The notes beneath the pieces were generated by a model. The model was not told the DNA's origin. It saw nothing but the letters and a program-made list of their open reading frames with translations, and did no database searches. DNA of 64,000 nucleotides, taken from the NCBI RefSeq assembly GCF_014645735.1, contig NZ_BMMH01000009.1, forward strand, positions 220,901 to 284,900, read 5' to 3'. This document shows positions 1 to 8,319 of this stretch, in pieces; the stretch's first letter is position 1, and each line of letters opens with the position of its first letter. The translations under genes and the position numbers were made by a program. The DNA is from Nocardia jinanensis (GTDB lineage: Bacteria; Actinomycetota; Actinomycetes; Mycobacteriales; Mycobacteriaceae).

Positions 1-1335
1 GTCACCGGTGAACACCAGTGCGTCGGTACGCATCCGGCCTCGCGACGCCGACATATCGGTGTATTCGACCGCGGTTCCGGCCAGTGTCCGCGGTGGTGCG
101 GCACGCAACGCGTTCACCACCTCGGCGGCCGCCCGCTGGTCCGGCAGGCGTAGCGAGACCTGATCGCCGGCGTGCACCCCGAATTCGACCGCCAGATCGT
201 CGAGTTCGTCGTACAGGGTGCGACCGCTGGCGCGCAGGCGCGCCACCAGATCCGCGGCCAGGACAGCCGCGGAGATTCCGTCTTTGTCGCGGACGGTGGC
301 CGGGTCCACGCAGTGGCCGATGGCCTCCTCGTACGCGTACACCAGTCCGTCGCCCGCGCGGGCCAGCCATTTGAACCCGGTGAGGGTTTCGGCGTAGCGG
401 GCGCCTCGCGCCGGAGCCAGCCGCGACAGCAGCCGCGACGAGACGATCGTGGTGGCGACCAGCGCGTCCGGCGCGGCGGTGCGCAGCACATCGTCGGCCA
501 GTAGCACCCCGGTTTCGTCACCGCGCAGCATCCGCCAGCCGTCCGGTGTGGGTACGCCCAGCGCGCAGCGGTCCGCGTCGGGATCCACCGCGATCGCGAG
601 ATCGGCATCCACCCGCTCGGCCAGCCGCAACAGCAGATCCGCCGCCCCCGGTTCCTCGGGATTCGGGAAAGCCACCGTCGGGAAATCGGGGTCGGGCGCG
701 AATTGTTCGGCCACCGCGTGGATATCGGTGAACCCGGCCGACTCGAGCGCGTGCACGGCGGTGGCGCCACCGACCCCGTGCATCGGTGTGAAAGCGATAC
801 GGATCCCGGCTCGTTCCCCGTCACCGCCGATGAGGCGCGGCAATTGCGCGACCCGCGCCAGGTAGTGCGATAGAACTTCGCTGCCCGACGTGGCCACCGG
901 GTTCCGGTCGATCGGTTCGGTGACCGCTGCAATCCGCTGTTCGATCTCGGTATCGGCGGGTGGTGCGAGCTGGGTGCCGCCGTCCACGAACACCTTGTAG
1001 CCGTTATCGCCCGGCGGATTGTGGGACGCGGTGATCTGAACGCCCGCTACCGCGCCGGATTCGCGTACGGCGAAGGCTGTCACCGGGGTCGGCAGTGGTT
1101 CGGGCAGCCGGGCCACGGCGAAGCCGGCCGCGGCCAGCACCTCGGCGGTGACTTCGGCGAACTCCGCCGACCCGTGCCGGGCGTCCCGGCCGACCACCAC
1201 CCGGCCGCCGCCGAGACAGCGGTCCCGCAGCCAGACCGCGAGCCCGGCCGTGGCCCGGGCCACGGTGGTCTCGTTCATTCCGTCCGGCCCGGGAGCCAGT
1301 GGCCCGCGCAATCCCGCTGTGCCGAAGGTCAGCAT
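1..1335 (-). CDS. pmmB: Phosphomannomutase/phosphoglucomutase, C-terminus outside window
   Basis: This is an alpha-D-phosphohexomutase that interconverts hexose 6- and 1-phosphates in the cytosol for nucleotide-sugar supply. 445 residues are visible; family members run to about 530-560, so roughly 100 residues lie before base 1. The phospho-serine loop TASHNPP is at residues 102-108 (Ser104), the metal-binding DPDADR motif is further on, and an EEAIG sugar-binding segment is present. The ATG directly follows the TAG of deoD on the same strand, so the two are probably translationally coupled. The EEAIG/CVDP style suggests the PGM2-like branch; substrate preference cannot be read from sequence. 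Confidence 0.93.
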   Translation of the reverse strand, partial: MLTFGTAGLRGPLAPGPDGMNETTVARATAGLAVWLRDRCLGGGRVVVGRDARHGSAEFAEVTAEVLAAAGFAVARLPEPLPTPVTAFAVRESGAVAGVQITASHNPPGDNGYKVFVDGGTQLAPPADTEIEQRIAAVTEPIDRNPVATSGSEVLSHYLARVAQLPRLIGGDGERAGIRIAFTPMHGVGGATAVHALESAGFTDIHAVAEQFAPDPDFPTVAFPNPEEPGAADLLLRLAERVDADLAIAVDPDADRCALGVPTPDGWRMLRGDETGVLLADDVLRTAAPDALVATTIVSSRLLSRLAPARGARYAETLTGFKWLARAGDGLVYAYEEAIGHCVDPATVRDKDGISAAVLAADLVARLRASGRTLYDELDDLAVEFGVHAGDQVSLRLPDQRAAAEVVNALRAAPPRTLAGTAVEYTDMSASRGRMRTDALVFTGD

Positions 1336-2115
1336 CTACAGCTGCTCCAGCAGGCCGCGCAGCAGTTTGCCCAGACGCGGCGCGGCCGCGCGCCCCTCGG
1401 CCAGTACCTCGGCGTGGGTGAGCGGCGCCCCGGTGACCCCGGCCGCCAGATTGGTCACCAGTGAGATCCCGAGCAACCTGACTCCCAGAGCGCGCGCGGC
1501 GATGGCCTCGAGCACCGTCGACATCCCCACCAGATCGGCGCCGATCGTGGCCAGCATGCGGATCTCGGCGGGGGTCTCGTACTGCGGTCCGGTGAGTCCG
1601 GCGTACACGCCCTCGGTGAGGTCGGGGTCGACGCGGTGGGCGAGATGGCGCAGCTCCGGATCCCAGGCATCGACCATATCGACGAACGAGGCCCCGGTCA
1701 GCGGAGTCGTCCCGGTGAGATTCAGGTGATCCCGCACCAGCACCGCCTCACCGACCCGCAGACCCGGCCGGATACCGCCGGCCGCATTGGTGAGGATCAC
1801 CGTCTCCGCGCCCGCCGCCACCGCGGTACGCAACGGATGCACAACCTCCTCGGCGGAATGACCTTCGTACAGGTGCTGTCGCCCCATCAGAACCAGGGTG
1901 TCGGTACCGCCGACCGATACCGAGACCACCCGCCCGATATGGCCCTGCGCGGTCGGTGCGGCGAACCCGGGTAACTCCGGCATCGGGATCTCGGCGTTCG
2001 GGGTCCCGAGTTCGGCGACGGCGTCCTGCCACCCCGAACCCAGCACCACTGCGACCCGGTGTCGATCCACCGACGACCGGGCCGCGATCTCCTCGGCGGC
2101 CTCTTCGGCAAGCAT
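1336..2115 (-). CDS. deoD: Purine nucleoside phosphorylase
   Basis: This trimeric-type purine nucleoside phosphorylase cleaves (deoxy)inosine or guanosine with phosphate in purine salvage. The 259-residue length is normal. Visible family motifs are LGSGW near residue 28, GRQHLYEGH (the phosphate/base site region), ILTNAAGG, and GPQYETPAEIRM followed by VGMSTVLEA. The ATG at 2115 is chosen because the homology begins a few residues later and the open frame upstream has no start with family similarity. It is the first gene of a two-gene unit with the phosphohexomutase (TAG then ATG with no gap), which links nucleoside cleavage to sugar-phosphate use. Confidence 0.95.
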   Translation of the reverse strand: MLAEEAAEEIAARSSVDRHRVAVVLGSGWQDAVAELGTPNAEIPMPELPGFAAPTAQGHIGRVVSVSVGGTDTLVLMGRQHLYEGHSAEEVVHPLRTAVAAGAETVILTNAAGGIRPGLRVGEAVLVRDHLNLTGTTPLTGASFVDMVDAWDPELRHLAHRVDPDLTEGVYAGLTGPQYETPAEIRMLATIGADLVGMSTVLEAIAARALGVRLLGISLVTNLAAGVTGAPLTHAEVLAEGRAAAPRLGKLLRGLLEQL

Positions 2116-2229
2116 GGCGGTCAGTGTATGGCCTCGCGCACCGCCGGCCCGCCCGAACCGCCTGCGCCGGTCGGGGCTCCGGCGCCCACCGGCGCCCACT
2201 CGCCGGCCCGTAGCCGATACGCTGCACAG

Positions 2230-2934
2230 ATGCCGTACCTGGAACGTGATGGGAACGTTTTCGTGCTGTCGCTGGGCAATGAGGGCCAGACCGACAGCGA
2301 GAACCGCTTCAGCCACGAGTGGATAGACGAGACGCATGCGCTGCTGGACACGGTGGCCGCCAGTGAGGGGCCCGCCGCGCTGGTCACCACGGCCACCGGG
2401 AAGTTCTTCAGCAACGGGCTCGACACCGACTGGCTGTTCGCGAATCTCGACCGGATGCACGGCTACCTCGACCGCGTGCACAGCGTATTCAGCCGGATCC
2501 TGGCCTTCGGGCTGCCCACCGTCGCCGCCGTCAACGGCCACGCGTTCGGCGCCGGGGCCATGCTCGCGACCTCGCACGACTTCCGGGTGATGCGCGCCGA
2601 TCGGGGATTCTGGTGCCTGCCCGAGGTGCATCTGGGGATGCCGTTCACCGTCGGGATGAACGCCCTGCTCAGCAGCCGGTTGACCAACCAGGTGGCGCTC
2701 ACCGCGATGACCACCGGGCACCGTTTCGGCGCAGCGGAAGCGCTCGCGTCGGGGATCGTCGACGATATCGCCGACGCCGAGGTGTTACGCGCCGCCGCGG
2801 TGGAGCGGGCCGCGGGGCTGGCCGCCAACCGGACACCCAGCCTGCCCGCCATCAAACGTTCTCTGCACGCCACGGCCCTGTCCGGGCTGGCGGTGCCCAC
2901 CACTCCCGATAACCTGGCATTCGCCTCGAACTAG
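2230..2934 (+). CDS. Enoyl-CoA hydratase/isomerase family protein
   Basis: This is a 234-residue crotonase-fold protein. The motif GKFFSNGLDTDW and the oxyanion-hole segment NGHAFGAGAM are typical of delta3,delta2-enoyl-CoA isomerases of the plant ECI type, which move double bonds during unsaturated fatty acid oxidation. The start ATG follows the 114-nt divergent gap to deoD; the longer upstream frame reads through that gap and lacks similarity. The glutamates used by classical hydratases are not obvious, which favours isomerase over hydratase. The exact acyl substrate is unknown. Confidence 0.85.
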   Translation: MPYLERDGNVFVLSLGNEGQTDSENRFSHEWIDETHALLDTVAASEGPAALVTTATGKFFSNGLDTDWLFANLDRMHGYLDRVHSVFSRILAFGLPTVAAVNGHAFGAGAMLATSHDFRVMRADRGFWCLPEVHLGMPFTVGMNALLSSRLTNQVALTAMTTGHRFGAAEALASGIVDDIADAEVLRAAAVERAAGLAANRTPSLPAIKRSLHATALSGLAVPTTPDNLAFASN

Positions 2935-3180
2935 CGTCGAACGAGCCCGCCGGGCAGCGGCCGGAACGTGTCCGCCCCGCCCGATGCGCGAGTGCGGCGC
3001 GGATGCCGTCGCGCACGGATCCGGCCGCGGTGCGAAACTGGAGGATACGGCTGTTCCCCGGGGGATAGCGGAACCGCCGGTATGTACCGCGGCCTCGGTC
3101 GCGGACGATACGTGTACGGATGCCCCGTACACGTGCGGAAGTGGTTCACAGCTGCTCGTTCTACGACAGGAGGACATTCG

Positions 3181-4377
3181 GTGAGCACAACCGGCCGTAC
3201 GGTGCGAGACGGACAGGACGCGGTGACGGCGTGGCTGGCCGAGCACACGGTCGATCTCGTTCAATGGCGCAGGCACATCCACGCCAACCCGGAGTTGTCC
3301 CGCACCGAGTTCGCGACCACCGAATTCGTCGGCACCTGGCTGACGAAGGCCGGGCTCTCGTTCCGGGTGCTGCCGACCGGTACCGGCCTGATCTGCGATA
3401 TCGGTCCCGAGAATGTGCCGCGTATCGCGTTACGCGCCGATATGGACGCGCTGGCGCTCCAGGAGTTCACCGGCCGGCCCTTCGCCTCCACGGTTCCCGG
3501 CGTCTCTCATGCCTGTGGCCACGACGCGCACACCAGCATCCTGCTCGGCACCGCCCTGGCTCTGGCCGACCTCGACCTGCCGGTAGGTGTGCGGCTGATC
3601 TTCCAGCACGCCGAGGAGGTCATGCCCGGAGGTGCCATCGATATGGTCGCCAATGGTGCCGTGAGCGGCGTGGACCGGGTGTTCGCCCTGCACTGTGACC
3701 CTCGTCTGGAAGCCGGACGCGTGGGTATCCGGGTGGGTGCCATCACCTCCGCCGCCGATACTGTCGAACTGGTCCTGGACTCACCCGGCGGGCATACCTC
3801 GCGACCGCACCTCACCAGCGACCTCGTCTACGCCATCGGCACGGTCATCACCGGCCTGCCCGGCCTGCTCACCCGCCGCATCGACCCGCGCACCAGCACG
3901 GTCATGGTGTGGGGAGCGGTCAGCGCCGGTAAAGCACCCAACGCGATCCCGCAGACCGGCATGCTCACCGGCACCGTCCGCACCGGCGACCACGCCACCT
4001 GGGCGCTGCTCGAACCGATGGTGCGCGAAATCGTCGACGGCCTGCTCGCCCCCACAGGCGTGCGCTACCAGCTCGACTACCGCCGCGGCGTGCCACCGGT
4101 GGTCAACGACGAACAATCGGTCCGCATGTTCAGCGACGCGGTACGTGCCATCGGCCCCGACGCCCTCGCCGACACCCCCCAGTCCGGCGGCGGCGAAGAT
4201 TTCTCGTGGTATCTGGAGGAAGTGCCGGGTGCTATGGCCCGGCTCGGTGTCTGGTCCGGCGAGGGCCCGCAGCTGGACCTGCACCAGCCGACGTTCGATA
4301 TCGACGAGCGAGCGCTGCCGGTGGGGGTGCGGACGCTGACCAATATCGTCCTCCAAGCCGGGCAGGAACTGATCTGA
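3181..4377 (+). CDS. M20 family amidohydrolase (AmiA/HipO-like)
   Basis: This 398-residue zinc peptidase-fold enzyme hydrolyses N-acyl amino acids or similar amides (hippurate hydrolase/N-acyl amino acid amidohydrolase group). The HACGHDAH motif supplies metal ligands and HAEE follows about 40 residues later; the N-terminal RRHIHANPELS segment and the C-terminal GGGEDFSWY are also family signatures. The GTG start is set by an AGGAGGA box at 3168-3174. M. tuberculosis carries two such genes (amiA1, amiB1) at the matching position as I recall; only one is present here. The 246 nt upstream (2935-3180) show no gene or clear hairpin. Confidence 0.92.
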   Translation: MSTTGRTVRDGQDAVTAWLAEHTVDLVQWRRHIHANPELSRTEFATTEFVGTWLTKAGLSFRVLPTGTGLICDIGPENVPRIALRADMDALALQEFTGRPFASTVPGVSHACGHDAHTSILLGTALALADLDLPVGVRLIFQHAEEVMPGGAIDMVANGAVSGVDRVFALHCDPRLEAGRVGIRVGAITSAADTVELVLDSPGGHTSRPHLTSDLVYAIGTVITGLPGLLTRRIDPRTSTVMVWGAVSAGKAPNAIPQTGMLTGTVRTGDHATWALLEPMVREIVDGLLAPTGVRYQLDYRRGVPPVVNDEQSVRMFSDAVRAIGPDALADTPQSGGGEDFSWYLEEVPGAMARLGVWSGEGPQLDLHQPTFDIDERALPVGVRTLTNIVLQAGQELI

Positions 4378-4616
4378 GCTCGGGTCACCCGGTGAGCTGC
4401 GGGAGCGGCTCACCGGGCGACATGATCGCCGGCCCGTAGCGCACTTGCGGAGTCGTGTGCCTACCCGGGCTGATCAAGGTGCGGCACCTCCCGCGATGTG
4501 GGTGCCGAGAGCCGGCGGAGCAAACGGATCGTGCTGGGCTAGCCGTCCCAGGCGTCTCCGGAGAGCACGGCCCCGGCGCCCCCGCACATACCTTCTGTCC
4601 ACTCCGGATGGTCCAC

Positions 4617-4692
4617 CTCAGTGGCGGGGCCCGCCCCGGTTCTGGAGCGACGTAGCGAAGGAGTGAAGAACCGGGGTTGACAGGGCCCGCCC
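4617..4692. repeat. GC-rich inverted repeat (CCCCGGTTCT / AGAACCGGGG)
   Basis: CCCCGGTTCT at 4634-4643 pairs perfectly with AGAACCGGGG at 4667-4676 around a 23-nt loop. It is bracketed by further GGGCCCGCC blocks, so the whole stretch could form a long stem. A related arrangement (CCCCGGTTC ... GGAGTGAAGAAC) occurs in reverse around 15421-15450. It lies in the 341-nt gap 4378-4718 between the convergent M20 gene and the cyclotransferase-like gene. The first 240 nt of that gap contain nothing I recognise. It could be a repeat element or a bidirectional terminator. Confidence 0.55.
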
Positions 4693-4711
4693 GCCCCGCC
4701 GAAGGCGGGGC
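4693..4711 (-). terminator. Hairpin GCCCCGCC-TTC-GGCGGGGC after the minus-strand gene
   Basis: There is a perfect 8-bp GC stem with a three-base loop, starting 8 nt beyond the stop of the cyclotransferase-like gene. No U-tract follows. The same CCGCCGAAGGCGGGGCAA core is repeated at 27.3-27.4 kb, again at a minus-strand 3' end. Confidence 0.55.
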
Positions 4712-4718
4712 AAATAAC

Positions 4719-5198
4719 TCAGCTGAAGTTGTTTCCCGGGCCTACGTTCCGGCTGTTGCGCGTACGGAGCGCGTGCACGTATTCCTCCGGCGCCCCCGCC
4801 TTCTCGGCGGCGTCGGCCATCACGCCGATATAGCGCGCCGACGGGAGCCCGCCTTCGTACGCGTCGAGGACGTACAGCCAGGCGAGGATCGGGTCGGTAC
4901 CGCTGCCGGGGCTGGGGGTGACACGGAGCCGGATCTTGCGATGGATTCCGAAATCGGAACCCTCCCACCGGTCGAGCCGCTGTTCGTCCTCCGGGGAGAC
5001 GTCGTAGAGCACCACGAAGACCCGGGAGCCGGGTTCTTCCACGACGGTGGCGAGCGGACCTTCCCAGCCGATATCGTCCCCGCTGAACGTGAGGCGCCAG
5101 CCCTCCAGCCAGCCCGTCCCGGACATGGGGGAGTGCGGACAGCGCTCGAGCATCTGGGTCGAATCCATATTGGACCCGTAGGCAGCGTAGATCGGCAC
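4719..5198 (-). CDS. Gamma-glutamylcyclotransferase-like protein
   Basis: This 159-residue AIG2/GGCT-fold protein resembles M. tuberculosis Rv3304 as I remember it. The N-terminal AAYGSNM is the family's substrate-loop signature; the DRWEGSDFGIH and AWLYVLDAYEGG segments follow the fold. The family cyclises gamma-glutamyl amines to 5-oxoproline, but the substrate of this clade is unknown. The GTG at 5198 places YGSN at the canonical distance from the N-terminus. It is divergent from lpdA, separated by the tandem repeats at 5316-5452. Confidence 0.85.
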   Translation of the reverse strand: MPIYAAYGSNMDSTQMLERCPHSPMSGTGWLEGWRLTFSGDDIGWEGPLATVVEEPGSRVFVVLYDVSPEDEQRLDRWEGSDFGIHRKIRLRVTPSPGSGTDPILAWLYVLDAYEGGLPSARYIGVMADAAEKAGAPEEYVHALRTRNSRNVGPGNNFS

Positions 5199-5315
5199 AC
5201 CGGCAGCTTAGTTGTGTGGTCGCTCGCACCGGTACGGGGCGTCGTAAATCGCGTTCCGGGATGTGCTTCGGCCGTGCCGACACGCTGGTGTGGGCGGGCG
5301 CGGGACCCGCACCAG

Positions 5316-5452
5316 GCGTACCTCCGCCTCCGCTCCGGCCGTGCGCGGTCTGTCGATGGGCTGCGCCCAGCTGCGCCTATCGGGCGTACCTCCGCCTCCG
5401 CTCCGGCCGTGCGCGGACTGTCGATGGGCTGCGCCCAACGGCACCTATTAGG
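5316..5452. repeat. Two tandem copies of a 68-bp repeat (family A)
   Basis: Copy 1 begins at 5316 and copy 2 at 5384, so the period is 68 bp. Each starts GCGTACCTCCGCCTCCGCTC and contains GTCGATGGGCTGCGCCCA. Differences are confined to a few positions. A diverged inverted copy lies at 23084-23150, and the first 25 bases resemble the leader repeat before glpD. This is the body of the 321-nt gap 5199-5519 between two divergent genes. Confidence 0.85.
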
Positions 5453-5519
5453 CTGGGTCCGGCGAGTGAAGGCCGCGAAGCTGCCGCGCCGCGCGCGGGT
5501 GATCAGGACAGGGGAATAC

Positions 5520-6923
5520 ATGACCCGCATCGCAATCATCGGCGGCGGACCGGCCGGTTACGAGGCAGCGCTGGTCGCGGCCCAGCACGGGGCGCAGGTG
5601 GTGCTGATCGATTCCGACGGTATCGGCGGGGCGTGTGTGCTCTGGGATTGCGTGCCGTCGAAAACCTTCATCGCTTCCACCGGTGTGCGGACCGATCTGC
5701 GGCGTGCCCGGAACCTGGGTATCACACTCGATCCCAGTCAGGCCGAGGTGCGGTTGCCGGAGGTCAACGAGCGGGTGAAGGCGCTGGCGTTGGCGCAGTC
5801 CTCGGATATCCGGTCGAAGTTGCAGGCGGCGGGGGTGCGGGTGCTGCCGGGGAAGGGCCGCTTGGCGGGCCCGGGGTCGGGCCGGTCGGCGCACCGGGTC
5901 TCGGTGTCGTTTCCGGATTCGACGGAAGAGATCGTCGAGGCCGAGGTGGTACTGATCGCGACCGGTGCCTCGCCGCGGGTACTGCCCGGTGCCGAACCGG
6001 ACGGGGAGCGGATCCTGAACTGGCGTCAGCTCTACGATCTGGCGGAGTTGCCGGAGACCTTGGTGGTGGTCGGTTCCGGTGTGACCGGCGCTGAATTCGT
6101 TTCCGCGTACACGGAAATGGGTGTGCGGGTGATCCTGGTGTCGAGCCGGGATCGGGTGCTGCCGGGTGAGGACGCCGATGCCGCGCTGGTGCTGGAGGAC
6201 GCCTTCGCCGAACGCGGTGTGGAGCTGGTGAAGCACGCCCGAGCCGACAAGGTCGAGCGCACGGGCGATTCGGTAGTGGTCACCTTGTCCGACGGCCGCA
6301 CCGTCTCGGGGTCGCATGCGCTGATGACCGTCGGCTCCACTCCGAACACCGGTGATCTGGGCCTGGAACAGGCCGGTATCGAACTCGATCGCGGCGGATA
6401 CCTGCGGGTGGACCGGGTATCGCGGACCGCGGTGCCCGGTATCTACGCGGCGGGGGACTGCACGGGACTGTTGCCGCTGGCGTCGGTGGCCGCCATGCAG
6501 GGCCGGATCGCCATGTACCACGCGCTGGGTGAAGGGGTCAGCCCGATCCGGCTCAAAACGGTGGCCTCGGCGGTGTTCACCCGCCCGGAGATCGCGACGG
6601 TGGGAGTGAGCCAGACCGCGATCGACGACGGCGAGGTGCCGGCGCGCACGGTGATGCTGCCGCTCAACACCAATCCGCGGGCGAAGATGTCGGGACTGCG
6701 CCGCGGCTTCGTCAAGATCTTCTGCCGGCCGGCGACGGGTGTGGTGATCGGTGGTGTGGTCGTCGCGCCGATCGCCTCGGAGCTGATCCTGCCGATCGCG
6801 CTCGCGGTACAGAACAACCTGACGGTCAACGATCTGGCGCAGACCTTTTCGGTATATCCGTCGCTCACCGGATCGGTTATGGAAGCGGCGCGCCAGCTCA
6901 TGCGCCACGATGATTTGGGATAG
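5520..6923 (+). CDS. lpdA: LpdA-like flavoprotein NAD(P)H:quinone/disulfide reductase
   Basis: This is a 467-residue two-dinucleotide-binding-domain flavoprotein. GGGPAGYEA (residues 8-16) binds FAD, VVVGSGVTGAEF binds NAD(P)H, and AAGDCTG is the second FAD contact. It matches mycobacterial LpdA (Rv3303c), a quinone reductase, through most of its length. The N-terminal redox segment reads GGACVLWDCVPSK with cysteines at 39 and 44. The C-terminus reads VYPSLTGSVMEA, without the His-Glu pair of true lipoamide dehydrogenases. The ATG is preceded by ACAGGGGA. The open frame upstream runs through repeat A and is not coding. Confidence 0.93.
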   Translation: MTRIAIIGGGPAGYEAALVAAQHGAQVVLIDSDGIGGACVLWDCVPSKTFIASTGVRTDLRRARNLGITLDPSQAEVRLPEVNERVKALALAQSSDIRSKLQAAGVRVLPGKGRLAGPGSGRSAHRVSVSFPDSTEEIVEAEVVLIATGASPRVLPGAEPDGERILNWRQLYDLAELPETLVVVGSGVTGAEFVSAYTEMGVRVILVSSRDRVLPGEDADAALVLEDAFAERGVELVKHARADKVERTGDSVVVTLSDGRTVSGSHALMTVGSTPNTGDLGLEQAGIELDRGGYLRVDRVSRTAVPGIYAAGDCTGLLPLASVAAMQGRIAMYHALGEGVSPIRLKTVASAVFTRPEIATVGVSQTAIDDGEVPARTVMLPLNTNPRAKMSGLRRGFVKIFCRPATGVVIGGVVVAPIASELILPIALAVQNNLTVNDLAQTFSVYPSLTGSVMEAARQLMRHDDLG

Positions 6924-7220
6924 GAAAAGGCGCGAAGTTCCTGGATGCGTCATTGCTTTTTAATTGGTTCGTCACCCGTGAGTGTTCCTGCCGGTGGTGA
7001 GTTTTCGCCACATTGCCGGAACTGCTCGAGTATGGTTCACTTCCCAGGCAGAGATGCGATCGACGGGCGGTCGCGAGGTTTGGTGCCGGGGGGTTCGTCC
7101 TTTCGGACTCGGACAGCGAGGCCCACTGCGGGTCCCCCGCTGGAGTTCGTGTCTCGGATGAGACGGAACTGGGTGTGGACCGCAGGTGGAGCCGCATCCG
7201 GGAAAGGGATTGGGCGAATA

Positions 7221-8246
7221 GTGAAACATCGTAAGCCGAACCGGGTGGGCCGGGCGGTGGCGAGCACTTCGCTGCCTCTTGCGACTGCCGCGGCCATGGC
7301 CATTTTCGCGTCGCCGGCGGGGGCCGTTCCGAGCGATCAGCCGGCTACACCGACGACACCGGCGCCTGCGCCTTCGCAGCCGGGCACCAATGAACAGCAG
7401 AACGGTCCGGAGACCACTCCGAGCCAGCCGGGTGTGCAGAACAACGAGGAGCAGCCGGGGAGCAGCCCCACGCCGAGCCCGAGCCAGCCCGGTGTCACGA
7501 CCCCGGAGAAAGACGGCCAGAACGATCAGGGCCTGACCGGACCGACCCAGCCGGGTGTCACCACTCCGCGTGTGGCTCCGCTGCCGGTGCCGGGTCAGCC
7601 CGCCCCGGCGCAGCCGGCCATCTCGCCGAATACGCCGCAGGGTCAACAGCCGCCCGCGAAGCCGGGTGACGCCCCGGCCGTCGCGCCGGGCACCGACGGT
7701 GAGAACGCGCAGCCCGGTGCCCCGCAGACCGATACCCTGATCGAGCCGCAGAGCCCGCAGTGGCAGGCGCCGAGTCTCGACGAGGCGCCGGTGGCGCCGG
7801 TCGTCGAGATGCAGGGTCCGCATATGGAGATCGGTGCGGCGGTCGACGGTGGTGCGCTGGCTCCGGGGCATTTCGCCAACACTCACCACTTCTCCAACCA
7901 GTCCGGCTATGTCGGTACCGCCGGTTTCCGTACCCCCACGGGTACGGGCGAGGCCGGTATCTCGGTGGAATTCGTCGACGAGAACACCATCAACGTCTCG
8001 ACGTTCACCGGTGGTAACGGGCTGCCGGACAACCGGCTCGATCATGTCATCGACACCACTGCGGTGAACACGGCGAAGGCCGCGGTCGAACATTGGATCG
8101 TCCAGCAGCCGGGCGGCGCCGCCGCGCTGGATGCCGCGGCCAAGATTCCGCCGCCGCCGCCGTTGCTGCCGCCGGGCAACTACCCGGAGCAGGGGTTGAA
8201 CCTCGGTGGCGTGAATACCCAGTGGGGTGGTTCACTCCAGTACTGA
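7221..8246 (+). CDS. Secreted proline-rich protein of unknown function
   Basis: The 341-residue protein has a lysine/arginine N-terminus, a hydrophobic alanine-rich stretch and an AGA-V type cleavage site near residue 36, so export by Sec is likely. Residues about 40-190 are rich in Pro, Gln, Thr and Gly, with repeated SQPGV/TQPGV units. The last 150 residues form a globular region with little repetition, ending in PPPPPLLPPG and a Gly/Asn/Gln tail. I do not recognise a known domain. The GTG at 7221 gives a clean signal peptide. The 297 nt before it (6924-7220) contain no gene I can support. Confidence 0.8.
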   Translation: MKHRKPNRVGRAVASTSLPLATAAAMAIFASPAGAVPSDQPATPTTPAPAPSQPGTNEQQNGPETTPSQPGVQNNEEQPGSSPTPSPSQPGVTTPEKDGQNDQGLTGPTQPGVTTPRVAPLPVPGQPAPAQPAISPNTPQGQQPPAKPGDAPAVAPGTDGENAQPGAPQTDTLIEPQSPQWQAPSLDEAPVAPVVEMQGPHMEIGAAVDGGALAPGHFANTHHFSNQSGYVGTAGFRTPTGTGEAGISVEFVDENTINVSTFTGGNGLPDNRLDHVIDTTAVNTAKAAVEHWIVQQPGGAAALDAAAKIPPPPPLLPPGNYPEQGLNLGGVNTQWGGSLQY

Positions 8247-8264
8247 AGCGAGTGAAATCTTGCT

Positions 8265-8296
8265 GGGTGGGGCGGTCGTACACGGCCGCCCCACCC
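8265..8296 (+). terminator. Hairpin GGGTGGGGCGG / CCGCCCCACCC
   Basis: A perfect 11-bp stem with a 10-nt loop begins 18 nt after the stop of the secreted protein. No U-run follows, as is common in high-GC actinobacteria. It overlaps the region just before the next gene's start and could also reduce read-through into it. Confidence 0.6.
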
Positions 8297-8319
8297 GCGT
8301 GTCTCGGAAGGGATGGGCT

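Noticed and set aside
5316..5452. Possible CRISPR-like direct repeats
   Set aside because: There are only two copies with no distinct spacers and no cas genes; this is a simple tandem duplication.
4677..5519. Open frame continuing 281 codons upstream of lpdA
   Set aside because: It runs antisense through the cyclotransferase-like gene and the tandem repeats; the flavoprotein fold begins at ATG 5520 with a ribosome site.
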